From contig NZ_OZ061318.1 in assembly GCF_964063345.1 (NCBI RefSeq), positions 4,774,001 to 4,838,000 of the forward strand: a stretch of 64,000 nucleotides of DNA, read 5' to 3'. The notes beneath the pieces are model-generated. The model saw only the letters and a list, made by a program, of their open reading frames with translations, made no database searches and was not told the DNA's origin. The translations under genes were made by a program, and so were the position numbers. This stretch comes from Pseudomonas lini. Lineage in GTDB: Bacteria; Pseudomonadota; Gammaproteobacteria; Pseudomonadales; Pseudomonadaceae. The first letter of the stretch is position 1. Each line of letters opens with the position of its first letter. Shown here piece after piece: positions 6,815 through 16,442 of this stretch.

Positions 6815-8869
6815 TCAGGCGATGCCCAAAACCTTGAAAACAAATGCGTATTCGAGGGCTACGTCACGTAATCCCTGATAGCGACCGCTCATCCCGCCAT
6901 GCCCGGCGCCCAGTTCAGTCTTGAGCAACAAGGCGTTGGTGTCAGTTTTGGTCGCGCGCAATTTCGCCACCCACTTGGCCGCTTCCCAGTACTGCACGCG
7001 ACTGTCGTTGTAGCCGGCGATCACCAGCGTTGCCGGATAGGCTTGCGCAGTGACGTTTTCGTACGGGGCGTAGGCCTTGATCCGATCATAGACGTCCGGC
7101 TCTTGCGGGTTGCCCCACTCGTCGTATTCCGTGACGGTCAGCGGCAGTTCCGGGTCGAGCATGGTGTTGAGCACGTCGACGAACGGCACTTCGGCAATCG
7201 CCGCAGCGAACAGCTCCGGCCGCTGATTGAGTACCGCGCCGATCAGCAAACCACCGGCGCTGCCGCCGCTGATCGCCAGCTGCGATGGGGTGGTAAAGCC
7301 GTTGGCGATCAGGTGTTCGGCGCAGGCAATGAAGTCGCTGAAGGTGTTGTGCTTGTGCTCCTGCTTGCCGGCGCGGTACCAGGCTTCGCCCAGCTCACCG
7401 CCACCGCGTACATGAGCGATGGCAAACGCCATGCCGCGATCCAGCAGGCTCAGGCGCGCGTGGGAGAACCAAGGGTCGAGACTTTCGCCGTAGGCGCCGT
7501 AGCCGTACAGATAAAGCGGCGTCGGCTTGCCGAGGAATTCGCGTTTGACCACAAGGCTGATCGGCACTTGCGTGCCGTCCGGTGCCGTCGCCCAAAGACG
7601 CTGGCTGACATACGCATCGGCGTCGAACGGGCCGAGCACCGGGGTTTCCTTGAGGACTTGCTGCTCGCCGGTGGTCAGAATCAGTTGGCGGATCTGCGCC
7701 GGACGGTTCAAGGCTTCGTAGCGCAGACGGATCCGGTCGCTGACAAATTCCAGGCTGTTCTGCACGTGCAGGCTGTAGGCCGCGTCCGGCAATTGCACGC
7801 GATATGGCACCAAGTCCCGTGGGCGCACTTCGATGATCGGCAGGCCACCTTCGCGCAGGCTCAGGGTCATGGCCTCGGCGTTCAGGCTCATCCCTTCGAG
7901 CATCACCGTGTCGCTGTGGGGAATCAGGTTCTGCCAATCGGCTTCGGTCGGCGCGACACCAGTATCGGCGGCCTGGTACAGGGCAAAGTTGATGCCGTCG
8001 CGGTTGGTACGGATCAGCCACGTCCACTCGCCATCGAGTTTGCCGTGGTCGACATCGTACTCGTGCTCTTCGACCCTCGGCGCCAGGCAGGTAAAGGCCT
8101 GATGCGGCAGCGAGGCGTCGAGCACCCAGACTTCGCTGGTGGTCTTGCTGCCCAGCGACAACAGCAGTTGCCGTTCGGAGCTTGAGCGGTAGCAATGCAG
8201 GAAGAATCGGCCGTCTGGCTCGTGGAACACTTCTTCGGCCGCGGTGCCGTCCAGCCGATAGCGGAACAGTTTGTGCGGGCGATGGGTGTCGTCGAGTTCG
8301 CCGAAGAACAGCGTCAGGCTGTCGTTGGCCCAGGTCATGCTGCCGTCGCAATCCTGGAATTCCAGTTCGCTGACGCGGCCGCTGGATAATTCCTTCACGA
8401 ACAGCGTGTAAATCTCTTCGCCGCTGGAGTCGATGCTGTAGGCCAGGCGCTGGTGGTCCGGGCTGATGCTGAACGCGCCCAGGGAAAAGAAGCCACCCTT
8501 GGCCAACACGTTCGGATCAAGCAGCAGTAGTTCCTGGCTTTCGTCGATCTGCAGGCTGCCATCGACCGGACGCGGGCAGCGGTAGTGGCGGGCGTATTCG
8601 TCGCCGGCAGTGGTGCGGGTGTAATACAGGTACGGGCCCCAGGGGGAGGGCAGCGACAGATCGGTTTCGAGAATCCGCCCCTTGATCTCTTCGAACAGGG
8701 TTTCGCGCAGCCCGGCCTGATCGGCGGTTTGTGCCTCTTGATAACGGTTTTCAGCTTTCAGGTAATCGAGCACCGCGTCGGTGTCGCGCTCCTGCAGCCA
8801 GGCATACGGGTCGGAACCTTCGGCCTTGTGGGCAATCGGAGCGCTGTTGACGTTGGCGGATAGGGGCAT
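6815..8869 (-). CDS. ptrB: Oligopeptidase B (S9 family serine peptidase)
   Basis: A 684-residue cytosolic serine peptidase of the prolyl oligopeptidase family, which cuts small peptides after Lys or Arg. The N-terminal two thirds form the β-propeller that screens peptide size. The C-terminal α/β-hydrolase domain has LAISGGSAGGLLIGAV (nucleophile Ser), an Asp in AGYNDSRVQYWE, and His in LGAGHGGMSGR, in the expected order. Length matches E. coli PtrB (686). ATG 8869 (MPLSANVN) is chosen; the frame runs on upstream to 8908 without a ribosome site. A large nested REPIN follows upstream. Confidence 0.93.
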   Translation of the reverse strand: MPLSANVNSAPIAHKAEGSDPYAWLQERDTDAVLDYLKAENRYQEAQTADQAGLRETLFEEIKGRILETDLSLPSPWGPYLYYTRTTAGDEYARHYRCPRPVDGSLQIDESQELLLLDPNVLAKGGFFSLGAFSISPDHQRLAYSIDSSGEEIYTLFVKELSSGRVSELEFQDCDGSMTWANDSLTLFFGELDDTHRPHKLFRYRLDGTAAEEVFHEPDGRFFLHCYRSSSERQLLLSLGSKTTSEVWVLDASLPHQAFTCLAPRVEEHEYDVDHGKLDGEWTWLIRTNRDGINFALYQAADTGVAPTEADWQNLIPHSDTVMLEGMSLNAEAMTLSLREGGLPIIEVRPRDLVPYRVQLPDAAYSLHVQNSLEFVSDRIRLRYEALNRPAQIRQLILTTGEQQVLKETPVLGPFDADAYVSQRLWATAPDGTQVPISLVVKREFLGKPTPLYLYGYGAYGESLDPWFSHARLSLLDRGMAFAIAHVRGGGELGEAWYRAGKQEHKHNTFSDFIACAEHLIANGFTTPSQLAISGGSAGGLLIGAVLNQRPELFAAAIAEVPFVDVLNTMLDPELPLTVTEYDEWGNPQEPDVYDRIKAYAPYENVTAQAYPATLVIAGYNDSRVQYWEAAKWVAKLRATKTDTNALLLKTELGAGHGGMSGRYQGLRDVALEYAFVFKVLGIA

Positions 8870-8910
8870 GAATGGCTCTCGAACAATGTACGGAATAGGG
8901 GCTCGCAACC

Positions 8911-9086
8911 TGTGGGAGCGGGCTTATGGTGAGGGGGCTTGTCTGTGGCGAGGGAGCTTGCTCCCGTTGAACTGCCGCAGCAGTTCCTTTTTTTTGGGGC
9001 CGCTTCGCAGCCCAACGGGAGCAAGCTCCCTCGCCACAAAAGCTCCCGAGCACAAAAGCCCCTCACCACACAAGCTCGCTCCCACA
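8911..9086. repeat. Nested triple REPIN
   Basis: Three inverted pairs sit inside each other: outer TGTGGGAGCGGGCTT (8911) with AAGCTCGCTCCCACA (to 9086); middle GGTGAGGGGGCTTGT with AAAAGCCCCTCACCACA; inner TGTGGCGAGGGAGCTTGCTC (8943) with its inverted copy ending near 9037. The core contains the hairpin GAACTGCCGCAGCAGTTC. It lies between divergent genes, upstream of both. Confidence 0.85.
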
Positions 9087-9171
9087 GGGTCTGTGTCTTG
9101 CCCGACTGGTATTGGGACAAGCCTGACGTGCGAAAAGTCGTTACTATAAGCGCCTCTTTGCCTGCCTTGCC

Positions 9172-9669
9172 ATGGACACCATGACCGAGAACGACTATCT
9201 GATCGCTTGGGGCCTCTACGCCTTTGCCGCTTTAGGCTGCCTGTTGGTGTGGATGCGCATCACCCGCTGGATGTGGCGCTGGCTGCGTGAGCCGTTGCGG
9301 CTTCTGATGGCGGTGTTGCTGTTCAGCCCGACCATCATCGACCCAGTGAAGGAAAAGGTCGCCCCGGCCATCGCCATTACTGCCCTCGACTTGCTGTTCA
9401 AGGTCGGCAACAACGCCTGGCGCGCGGTTTCCGATCTATTCATGTACGGCATGATTGTCTTCGGCATTTACCTGGTTTTCGTGGCGATCCGTTTTCCCAT
9501 CGAGCGCGCTTCCAACGCTCGCAAGGAACAGGCGGCTGCCGCCAAGGCAGCGGCGCGGGCCGACGAGCCTGACGACGATCAGCCTTTCGGCGGTGCCGGC
9601 GATGATCGTTACGGCCGGCCACCGGTGCCGAGTAACCCTCAGCGTTTGCGGGTCGAACCGCGTCTGTAA
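9172..9669 (+). CDS. Small inner-membrane protein, uncharacterised
   Basis: A 165-residue protein with a hydrophobic N-terminal segment (LIAWGLYAFAALGCLLVWM), a second (LRLLMAVLLFSPTII) and a third (FMYGMIVFGIYLVFVAIRF), followed by an Ala/Arg/Asp-rich cytoplasmic tail ending RLRVEPRL. No known family motif is seen; it is far too small to be a full transporter. A second possible ATG lies at 9181. It is 33 bases upstream of the class II amidotransferase gene and likely in one transcript with it and the DUF2937 gene. Confidence 0.72.
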   Translation: MDTMTENDYLIAWGLYAFAALGCLLVWMRITRWMWRWLREPLRLLMAVLLFSPTIIDPVKEKVAPAIAITALDLLFKVGNNAWRAVSDLFMYGMIVFGIYLVFVAIRFPIERASNARKEQAAAAKAAARADEPDDDQPFGGAGDDRYGRPPVPSNPQRLRVEPRL

Positions 9670-9702
9670 CCTTGCCCCTGCCTTTTCATAGAGAATCCGA
9701 GC

Positions 9703-10479
9703 ATGTGTGAGTTATTGGGCATGAGCGCCAATGTCCCGACCGATATCGTGTTCAGCTTCACCGGGTTGATGCAGCGCGGCGGCCGTACCGGGCCGCACCG
9801 TGACGGTTGGGGCATCGCTTTTTATGAAGGCCGTGGCCTGCGGCTGTTCCAGGACCCGGCGGCGAGCAGCGAGTCGGAAGTGGCGAACCTGGTGCAGCGC
9901 TATCCGATCAAAAGCGAAGTGGTGATCGGGCACATCCGCCAGGCCAATGTCGGCAAGGTCTGCCTGTCCAATACTCACCCGTTCGTGCGCGAGTTGTGGG
10001 GGCGCAACTGGTGTTTCGCCCACAACGGCCAGTTGGCCGATTTCAACCCGACCGCCAGTTTTTACCGCCCCGTTGGCGATACCGACAGCGAAGCGGCATT
10101 TTGCGATTTACTCAATCGGGTGCGTGCAGCGTTCCCCGAGCCGGTAGAGATCGAAGCACTGTTGCCGGACCTGGTGGCCGCCTGCGCCGAGTACCGCAGC
10201 AAAGGCGTGTTCAACTGCTTGCTCAGCGACGGTGACTGGCTGTTCTGCTACTGCTCGAGCAAACTGGCGCAGATCACCCGCCGTGCCCCGTTCGGCCCGG
10301 CGCGTTTGAAGGACGTCGATGTGATCGTCGACTTCCAGGCCGAAACCACACCCAACGACGTGGTCACGGTGATTGCCACCGAACCCTTGACCGAAAACGA
10401 AACCTGGACCCGCTACGAGCCGGGCCAATGGAGCCTCTGGCGACGCGGTGAATGCGTCAGTCAGGGCAAGACCGAATAA
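9703..10479 (+). CDS. Class II glutamine amidotransferase (YafJ-like)
   Basis: A 258-residue enzyme of the N-terminal nucleophile amidotransferase class. Cys2 ([10 protein letters not shown]) is the expected catalytic nucleophile after removal of Met1. [19 protein letters not shown] near 26-44 and GHIRQANVG near 74-82 line the glutamine pocket, and [11 protein letters not shown] near 105-115 supplies the Asn and Gly of the oxyanion hole. It has no synthase domain, so it is likely to act with another protein or as a glutaminase. Like E. coli YafJ its acceptor is unknown. Its stop is 14 bases before the next start. Confidence 0.9.
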   Translation: MCELLGMSANVPTDIVFSFTGLMQRGGRTGPHRDGWGIAFYEGRGLRLFQDPAASSESEVANLVQRYPIKSEVVIGHIRQANVGKVCLSNTHPFVRELWGRNWCFAHNGQLADFNPTASFYRPVGDTDSEAAFCDLLNRVRAAFPEPVEIEALLPDLVAACAEYRSKGVFNCLLSDGDWLFCYCSSKLAQITRRAPFGPARLKDVDVIVDFQAETTPNDVVTVIATEPLTENETWTRYEPGQWSLWRRGECVSQGKTE

Positions 10480-10493
10480 GGATTCCTTCCCCC

Positions 10494-11036
10494 ATGTTGC
10501 TCAGTTATCTACGGCTGGTGTTGTTCGCGGCGGGCCTGTTGATCGGTGTCCAGGTGCCTGGGTTCATCAGTGACTATGCCAAGCGGGTCGAGGCGCATCT
10601 GATCGAGGCGCAGACCGGTTTGAGCGGTTTTCAGGGCACCGCCAATCAATTTTTCAAAGGTGATATGCAGGCGCTCGTGGCCCATTACCGTGCCAGCGAA
10701 GACCCGATCTTTCGCAGCGATGCCGACAGCCTGAGCACTTTGCTCACCCGTCAACTGGCCCTCGACAAGCAATTCCAGGCCATGCAGGGCCCGTGGTACA
10801 TCCGCGTCCTGCAAGTGGCCCTGGCCGCCGATCCGGATATTCGCAAGGAAACCTGGAACGGCTACAGCTACCAGATCCTGCTGACGCCGGAAGCGATGAT
10901 ATGGGGCATGAGTGGCGCGTTGCTGCTGTCGTTCGGCATTGAATGCCTGTTCCGACTGATCGACTGGGTGGTGCTGGGCGGCAAGCGTTTGCGCCAGAGC
11001 CGGCCGATCGAAGACCGGGATGTGCGCGGCCTGTAA
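10494..11036 (+). CDS. DUF2937 family membrane protein
   Basis: A 180-residue protein with a transmembrane segment at each end (LRLVLFAAGLLIGVQVPGF near 6-24; MIWGMSGALLLSFGIECLF near 138-156) and a long polar stretch between, probably in the periplasm. The layout and the GLSGFQ / WYIRVLQ region agree with the DUF2937 family, whose role is unknown. ATG 10494 follows the amidotransferase stop closely, so both are probably on one mRNA. The frame upstream to 10452 overlaps the previous gene and is less likely. Confidence 0.8.
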   Translation: MLLSYLRLVLFAAGLLIGVQVPGFISDYAKRVEAHLIEAQTGLSGFQGTANQFFKGDMQALVAHYRASEDPIFRSDADSLSTLLTRQLALDKQFQAMQGPWYIRVLQVALAADPDIRKETWNGYSYQILLTPEAMIWGMSGALLLSFGIECLFRLIDWVVLGGKRLRQSRPIEDRDVRGL

Positions 11037-11039
11037 CAC

Positions 11040-11121
11040 TGTAGGAGCCAGGCTTGCCGGCGAAGGCGCTCTTAAGAACGCCTTCGCCGGCAAGTCGGAT
11101 CGCTGCACCGCCGCTCCTACA
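11040..11121. repeat. REPIN-like palindrome / possible bidirectional terminator
   Basis: TGTAGGAG at 11040 pairs with CTCCTACA ending 11121. Inside, GCCGGCGAAGGCG and CGCCTTCGCCGGC form a perfect hairpin with a short AT-rich loop. It lies between convergent genes. This copy belongs to a third, GCCGGCGAAGGCG-type variant not seen elsewhere in the window. Confidence 0.8.
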
Positions 11122-11139
11122 GCAAGCAGGTTCCTGTTT

Positions 11140-13251
11140 TTACCAATCCACCGAGTAGCTCATGCTCAGCGTGCGGCCTTCAGCATTGGCGTACGGGGCT
11201 CTGGCGTTGGCCTGGGTGAACAGGTTCTGGTACGTGTGATCAGTCAGGTTGTACACGCCGCCTTCAAGACGACCGACCGGCAGTTGCACGGAGCCGAGCA
11301 AGTCCACCAGCGTATAGCCTTCGATCTCGCGTCCGTTGTCGTCCTTGGCGGCGGCGTCGTAACTGGACAAATGCATGCCTTGCAAGCGCAGGGTGTAGTC
11401 GTCTTCGGTGTAGCCGACGAACAGTGTGGTCTTGGCCGGTGAGATGCGCGTAGCCGGCAGATCGATCCATTTGCCGTTCTGCTCGGTTTCGCCTTTGGCC
11501 CAGGCATAAGTGCCACCCACCGACCAGCGATCGGTCGCGCGGTAGGTCAGGCTGTTTTCGATACCGCGAACTCGCTCTTTCTGGTTGATCAGGCGCAATA
11601 CGCGATCATTGGCATCGTAGAACTGGGTCACGTCCGAGGTGTTTTCGTACACGGTGACGTCGGCCTGCCACTGGTCCCAGTTACCGCGCCAGCCCAGCTC
11701 GTAACTATCAACTTTGATGGCCTGGGCGTTGAGACTCTGAATGTCGAAAGTGCTGCTGACATCACGCATGAAGCGCTGGATATCAGGTAGCGAAAACCCC
11801 TGGCTGTAATTGGCGAAGACGTCCTGGTTTTCACTCAGGTGGTAGACCGCCCCCAGGTTGTACAGCGTGGCATCGTATTTGAGGGTGTCACCGGGCAGCG
11901 TTGCGCGTACGCCGGTCTGGACGATCTGACCATAAGCGATGCTGTCGGAGACGTCGCTTTCGATCCATTCACGGCGCACACCGCCACGCAAGGTCCAGTC
12001 ACCGATGTCCCAGGACATCTGCCCGAACAGCGATTTGGTGGTGGTTTCGATGTCCGGGCCCAGCTCGTAGGTGGTGCCGGTCTTGGTGTAATTCAGGCCA
12101 TTGAGCCTGTATTGATCACCTCGTTGGCGAGAGCGCTCATTATCATAGTCGGCGCCCCAGACCAGATTGCCCGTGGCACTCCCGATCGCCGGCAGCGGCG
12201 TGTCGATGGCCGCGCGCAGGCCGTAGACATCCTGAATACTGTTGTTGTCGGAAATCCCGGCCCGGCCTCGCGACAGGTCTGGAAAGAACAACGCATCGGC
12301 GCGGCGCCAGTAGCTTTCCAGTTGCAGGCCCTGACCGTAGAAGTCCTTGTCGGTGTAGTTGAGGTTGACCGCCTGGTTATGGGTGTAGGGCTGGTCGTCG
12401 AGTTTCAGCCCTTTGACCGCCACGGCTTCCTGCCGGTTTGTCGGGTCTTTTGTGTAGCCAGTATCCTGCTGATCCTTGTAGTCCTGCAGCGACAGGCTGA
12501 GTTTTTTGTCGGCATCCAGCTCGTAACCGAAACGACCTTGCAGGTCATAGGTTTCGGTGTCCATGTTGCTGCCTTGGGAAGTGTCTTGAGGGATGCGGTC
12601 GCCGTTGCCATCGAACTGATCGTTACGCTGGGTCAGGTCGGCGGAGACGTACCAGTCAAGGGCATCCTTGCGCCCCGTCGCACTCTGGAAGGCTTCGTAG
12701 GCGAAGCCTTTGCGGTTGAGGTTGTTGCCGCTGGTCAGGCCCAGTTTGCTGCTGTAGGCAATGTCCTGGCCCTGATTGCGCTTGGTGATGATGTTGATGA
12801 TGCCGCCTGAAGCACCGGCACCGTAGATGCTGCTGGCGCCGGAGATCACTTCGATGCGTTCGATGCTGGCCGGGGCGATGCTGTTGAGCTGGCGGAAGTT
12901 GTCGCGCGTGGCGTTCTGCGATACGCCATCGATCAACACCAGCATGTTGCGCCCGCGCAGGGTCTGACCGAAGTTGCTCATTCCGCCGCTGGACGGCGCA
13001 AGACCGGGGACCAATTGCCCGAGGATGTCGGAGACGCGGCGACCCGCGCCGCTCTGCTCACGGACCTGCTGTTCGTCGATCACCTGGACCGAGCCCGGAA
13101 TCGAAGCAATGCTCGCTTCGCTACGAGTCGCGGAGACGACGGTGGCTTGCATGTTCAAGGTGCCGGGCTGCTGCTCGGTATCCTCTGCCCAGGTCTGGGC
13201 GCTGAAGGTACCGAGCAGCGGGATCAGCAGGGAGAGCTTGGTTCGGATCAT
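11140..13251 (-). CDS. IutA-like TonB-dependent siderophore receptor
   Basis: A 703-residue outer-membrane receptor with signal peptide (MIRTKLSLLIPLLGTFSAQTWA). LNMQATVVSATRSE near 32-45 is the TonB-box region, the plug domain follows (IPGSVQVIDEQQVRE, LRGRNMLVLIDGV, IERIEVISGASSIYGAGA), then a 22-strand barrel ending in aromatic LSMSYSVDW. The plug resembles the aerobactin receptor IutA (QLIPGLD, MRGRPLVVLIDGVR, IEVISGATSLYGGG), which suggests a citrate-based siderophore. Its ATG overlaps the stop of the exporter gene as ATGA, so it is the last gene of the siderophore operon. Confidence 0.9.
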   Translation of the reverse strand: MIRTKLSLLIPLLGTFSAQTWAEDTEQQPGTLNMQATVVSATRSEASIASIPGSVQVIDEQQVREQSGAGRRVSDILGQLVPGLAPSSGGMSNFGQTLRGRNMLVLIDGVSQNATRDNFRQLNSIAPASIERIEVISGASSIYGAGASGGIINIITKRNQGQDIAYSSKLGLTSGNNLNRKGFAYEAFQSATGRKDALDWYVSADLTQRNDQFDGNGDRIPQDTSQGSNMDTETYDLQGRFGYELDADKKLSLSLQDYKDQQDTGYTKDPTNRQEAVAVKGLKLDDQPYTHNQAVNLNYTDKDFYGQGLQLESYWRRADALFFPDLSRGRAGISDNNSIQDVYGLRAAIDTPLPAIGSATGNLVWGADYDNERSRQRGDQYRLNGLNYTKTGTTYELGPDIETTTKSLFGQMSWDIGDWTLRGGVRREWIESDVSDSIAYGQIVQTGVRATLPGDTLKYDATLYNLGAVYHLSENQDVFANYSQGFSLPDIQRFMRDVSSTFDIQSLNAQAIKVDSYELGWRGNWDQWQADVTVYENTSDVTQFYDANDRVLRLINQKERVRGIENSLTYRATDRWSVGGTYAWAKGETEQNGKWIDLPATRISPAKTTLFVGYTEDDYTLRLQGMHLSSYDAAAKDDNGREIEGYTLVDLLGSVQLPVGRLEGGVYNLTDHTYQNLFTQANARAPYANAEGRTLSMSYSVDW

Positions 13252-14468
13252 GACGTGGTCTTTTTTAGTTGTGATAAGTGTGGGGCGATAAGGTCAGGCG
13301 CGGCGTTGAACGAGCGCACCCAGCGGATCCCGATGGCGGCGATGGCGTAGGTCAGCGCCACCAGCCAGAAACTGTGAGCCAGGCCAACCACGCCCATGCC
13401 TATCCCGCCAAGGACGACACCGAGCAGAGCGCCAGCCTTTGCCGCGCTGTTGCCCAGGCCGAGCGCGAACCCTTGCTGGGTGATGGAAATGGTGTTGGCG
13501 ATCAATGCATAGGCGACGGGCAGCAGGGCGCCTTGCCAGATGCCCCAGACGAGTCGACTGACGAGAAACCCCAGCCATTCGTTGGCCAATGCCGTGGCCG
13601 CCAGCGTCAGGGCACACAGCCAGGCCACGCCTTCAATGACGCGCAAGGTGTAGGCGGGCTGCCAGCGGTCGAACAGACGTCCCCACAGCGGTGCGGAAAT
13701 AGCCAGGGTCGCGGCGCTCGCCGCGTAGGTGGCGCCGATCAGCCAGCCTGGGGCATGCAGAATGTTCGCGACGTACAGGGCGTAGAACGACTGCGGCATC
13801 ATCTTCGCGGCCTGAATCAACACGATCACCAACAGGATTCCACCGAGCCAGCCTTTGGGCAGGGCAACCGGTTCAACCGCTTTTTTCTTCGAGGTCCGGG
13901 CCTTGTCGGCCGGCAGGAAAAAACTCCCCAGAGCACACAGCAGGCAAATCGCCGTTGCGCCATAGCAGAGCAGGGCAAATCCCGAGACGTCCATCAGCCA
14001 GCCACCCAACACCGGGCCGATCAATGAGCCGACGGCGGTTGCCGATTGCAGGCGGGCCAGGGTGTGACCCCGTCTGGAACTGTCGCAGCAGGCCAAGGCG
14101 TAGGCTTGCGCGGCAGCGAGAAAACCGGCCAATGCACCTTGCATCACGCGAATACCTACCAGCAGCCACGGGTCGAGGGTGATGGCCGCCAACCCTTGGC
14201 ACAGCGCGAGTGCCAGCAACGCCCGAACAATCATCGGTTTGTGTCCGGTGCGATCCCCCAGCCGGCCCCACATAGGGGTCAGGAGCATGGCCGCCAGCAT
14301 CGGACCGGCATAGACCAGCGCCGATAACAGCGCGGTGTAGCCTGCGCCCGCTGGCCCGAGCAGATGCTGGATCTGCAAGGGCCAGAACGGGCCGCTCATT
14401 TCCATTGCGCCCATGGAGACAAACTGGATGACGATCAGCAGTCGCAAGGCGCGACCGTCAGCGAGCAT
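13248..14468 (-). CDS. MFS transporter, probable siderophore exporter
   Basis: A 406-residue protein with twelve hydrophobic segments and the MFS loop motif GRLGDRTGHKPM near 68-79. It lies between the NIS synthetase gene (11-base overlap with its stop) and the receptor gene (4-base ATGA overlap), so translation of the three is coupled. MFS pumps in this position of NIS operons, such as lbtB of Legionella, export the finished siderophore across the inner membrane. That role is inferred from context, as the sequence alone cannot show substrate. Confidence 0.85.
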   Translation of the reverse strand: MLADGRALRLLIVIQFVSMGAMEMSGPFWPLQIQHLLGPAGAGYTALLSALVYAGPMLAAMLLTPMWGRLGDRTGHKPMIVRALLALALCQGLAAITLDPWLLVGIRVMQGALAGFLAAAQAYALACCDSSRRGHTLARLQSATAVGSLIGPVLGGWLMDVSGFALLCYGATAICLLCALGSFFLPADKARTSKKKAVEPVALPKGWLGGILLVIVLIQAAKMMPQSFYALYVANILHAPGWLIGATYAASAATLAISAPLWGRLFDRWQPAYTLRVIEGVAWLCALTLAATALANEWLGFLVSRLVWGIWQGALLPVAYALIANTISITQQGFALGLGNSAAKAGALLGVVLGGIGMGVVGLAHSFWLVALTYAIAAIGIRWVRSFNAAPDLIAPHLSQLKKTTS

Positions 14469-16380
14469 GGGTGTTGGGTCGCAGCGGGTTACTCAGGCGT
14501 CCGACGATGTCGGCATGGCTGTCGAGCAAGCGCATGCGCATGAATGATTTGGCAGGCCAATCCTGTTCCAGCAAGGCCTTGCGCTCGCTTTCCCAACGTG
14601 CCGGATCGACGCGCTCGCGCAAGGTCTCGAAGCACTGCGCAACGTGCGATGCCAATCGCTCCCAAAGGGTACTGTCCGGCACATTCCAGTGGCGGGCACA
14701 GAGCAAAGTCAGCTCACCGAGGTGGCACATGAAGGTGGTGTGCAGAAGCTTGTCGCGGACAAAGCCGGAGTCGTCATACAGGGTCATTTTCGGATCGTGC
14801 AACTGGATATCCAGGCCCTTGGCGTGCAGGGTTTTGCGATCGATACGAACATCGCCGAAATCGCGCAACAGCAGCCGATTCAATTGCCCGTCAGCGCCCA
14901 TCACCATGAAACTGTTTTGCTGATGCGCTTCGAACGCCACGCCATACATCAGGTAAATGCCCAGCAGACTCGGTACGGCAATCGACAGGTAATCATCGAA
15001 GAACGTCAACATGGCCTCGCTGTCGTCACTGCCCTGAGCCAGTTTTACCCAATCACGCAGTAGCGGTTGTTCGAATTCGTTGACGGCGAACAGGCTGCCG
15101 ACCGGCACCGCCAACTCGCCTTCTTGCAGTAGGGTAAGCGGGTTGTCGCGATACAGCACGGCAGCATGCCGGGAGCGCTCGTCATCGGCCGGCAGTGGGG
15201 CGTAGTGCACGCCGATGCGCTCTGGAACGATGTTCAGCAAACGCTGAATCTGCGGCTCCTGATCGAGAATATCCAATACCAGTTGGCTGATGCGCGGACC
15301 CATTCGGGCCGAGCGCGGCGACACGGTGCGCTGCACGCTGGTCAGGCGCAAAGCCACCGGCAGTTTGACCATCGGCGCCACGCGACTGGCCTGCGGTAGA
15401 ACCGTGCGGAACGACATGGTCGGGTGGCCGGTAAAAGCCACGATGTCAGTGACGATCAGCAGGTTGTCGGCGATCTCGTTGGCGAACGAATGTGGCAGTT
15501 CTTCATGGGCTTGCCATGGGTGCGACGGTAGCGGGAGGTAGTCCCTTGCATCCAGACCCAATTGCTGCAAATGGCGTTGCAATTGCTCGGCAGCCTGTGG
15601 GAAGTGACCTTGCCACCAGTCCCAGTAATCGGCGGTGCCAGCCAGCGCTTCGACGTGTGCGTACTGGCGGTGCAGAGCGCACAGGACAATCGGAAAACTC
15701 GCTTCGAATTCTGGCGAGAAAGCGATGACCTGAGCGGCGCTCAAACCCAGTTTGGTCTTGTAGTTGGGGTGCCACGGATGGCCGAGCGTGCCCCACTGTT
15801 CGAGCAATGACGTAGGGTTCTGGTGGCTAGGGTCGGCTTTGAGCCAAGCGAGCAGATTGTCGTCGTACTCGGTATCGATCTGCTCTCTCAGGCGCTCGGT
15901 CCATCCATGGTGAAACGCCAGGCACAGGGTGTCGTTGCTGAAGCTGTCATCCAGCTCCCGGGCCAGACGTTCCAGTACTTGCGGGGAGGCTGGCGGGTTG
16001 AGCTGAGTGCTGAGGTGTGCGAGCAGTTCGCTGGGCAACTGGATTTTGTGGGGCAGTCTGTCGGGGGTGTGCAAAACGATGCTGCCGCGTACCTCCCAGC
16101 TGTTCATTCTGCCGCCGGACAAGTGCTCGAAGCAAAGATGCGCGCCATCGCCAAGTGGCAGCCAGCAGCGGCTGGAGTCGTCGTATTCGCAGGCGTCGGG
16201 GTTGATCAGATCTTCACGAAACAGCGCCTGGATCAGGCGTTGGAAACAGCGTTGGGCGGCGGGCTCCAGTGCATTGCTCAAATGATCGAGTGTGATGCGG
16301 TGGGACTGGAAAGCCTGAGTGCCAAGCGCTTCGCTCCAGTGAGCGAGCAATTGTTGCTGTTTTTGCGTGTGACCGCGCAT
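14458..16380 (-). CDS. NIS siderophore synthetase (IucA/IucC family)
   Basis: A 640-residue cytoplasmic enzyme that joins a carboxylate such as citrate to an amine or alcohol using ATP. Family motifs in order: LPLPSHPWQ near 275 (ATP), GHPTMSFRTVLP near 315-326, KLPVALRLTSVQR near 337-349 (ATP phosphates), FEAHQQNSFM near 490-499 (carboxylate), LLLRDFGDVRI near 508-518, and a C-terminal FhuF-like domain. It is the only NIS enzyme here; no hydroxylase, acetylase or decarboxylase accompanies it. AAGGAG lies upstream of ATG 16380. It is first in an operon with the exporter and receptor genes. Confidence 0.92.
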   Translation of the reverse strand: MRGHTQKQQQLLAHWSEALGTQAFQSHRITLDHLSNALEPAAQRCFQRLIQALFREDLINPDACEYDDSSRCWLPLGDGAHLCFEHLSGGRMNSWEVRGSIVLHTPDRLPHKIQLPSELLAHLSTQLNPPASPQVLERLARELDDSFSNDTLCLAFHHGWTERLREQIDTEYDDNLLAWLKADPSHQNPTSLLEQWGTLGHPWHPNYKTKLGLSAAQVIAFSPEFEASFPIVLCALHRQYAHVEALAGTADYWDWWQGHFPQAAEQLQRHLQQLGLDARDYLPLPSHPWQAHEELPHSFANEIADNLLIVTDIVAFTGHPTMSFRTVLPQASRVAPMVKLPVALRLTSVQRTVSPRSARMGPRISQLVLDILDQEPQIQRLLNIVPERIGVHYAPLPADDERSRHAAVLYRDNPLTLLQEGELAVPVGSLFAVNEFEQPLLRDWVKLAQGSDDSEAMLTFFDDYLSIAVPSLLGIYLMYGVAFEAHQQNSFMVMGADGQLNRLLLRDFGDVRIDRKTLHAKGLDIQLHDPKMTLYDDSGFVRDKLLHTTFMCHLGELTLLCARHWNVPDSTLWERLASHVAQCFETLRERVDPARWESERKALLEQDWPAKSFMRMRLLDSHADIVGRLSNPLRPNTHAR

Positions 16381-16442
16381 CAGGTCCGACTCCTTCTGGA
16401 CAGTTGATTAACTGAAAGCGCGCAAAGAATACCTCCTTGAAA

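Noticed and set aside
6899..8185. 428-codon plus-strand frame over ptrB
   Set aside because: Antisense to catalytic motifs of oligopeptidase B; no family signs.
231..9086. Repeated palindromes considered as a CRISPR array
   Set aside because: They are scattered, vary in length and are in inverted pairs without regular spacers.
13248..14468. Siderophore MFS gene as a drug-resistance pump
   Set aside because: Possible by family, but overlap with the NIS synthetase and receptor genes on both sides makes siderophore export the simpler reading.
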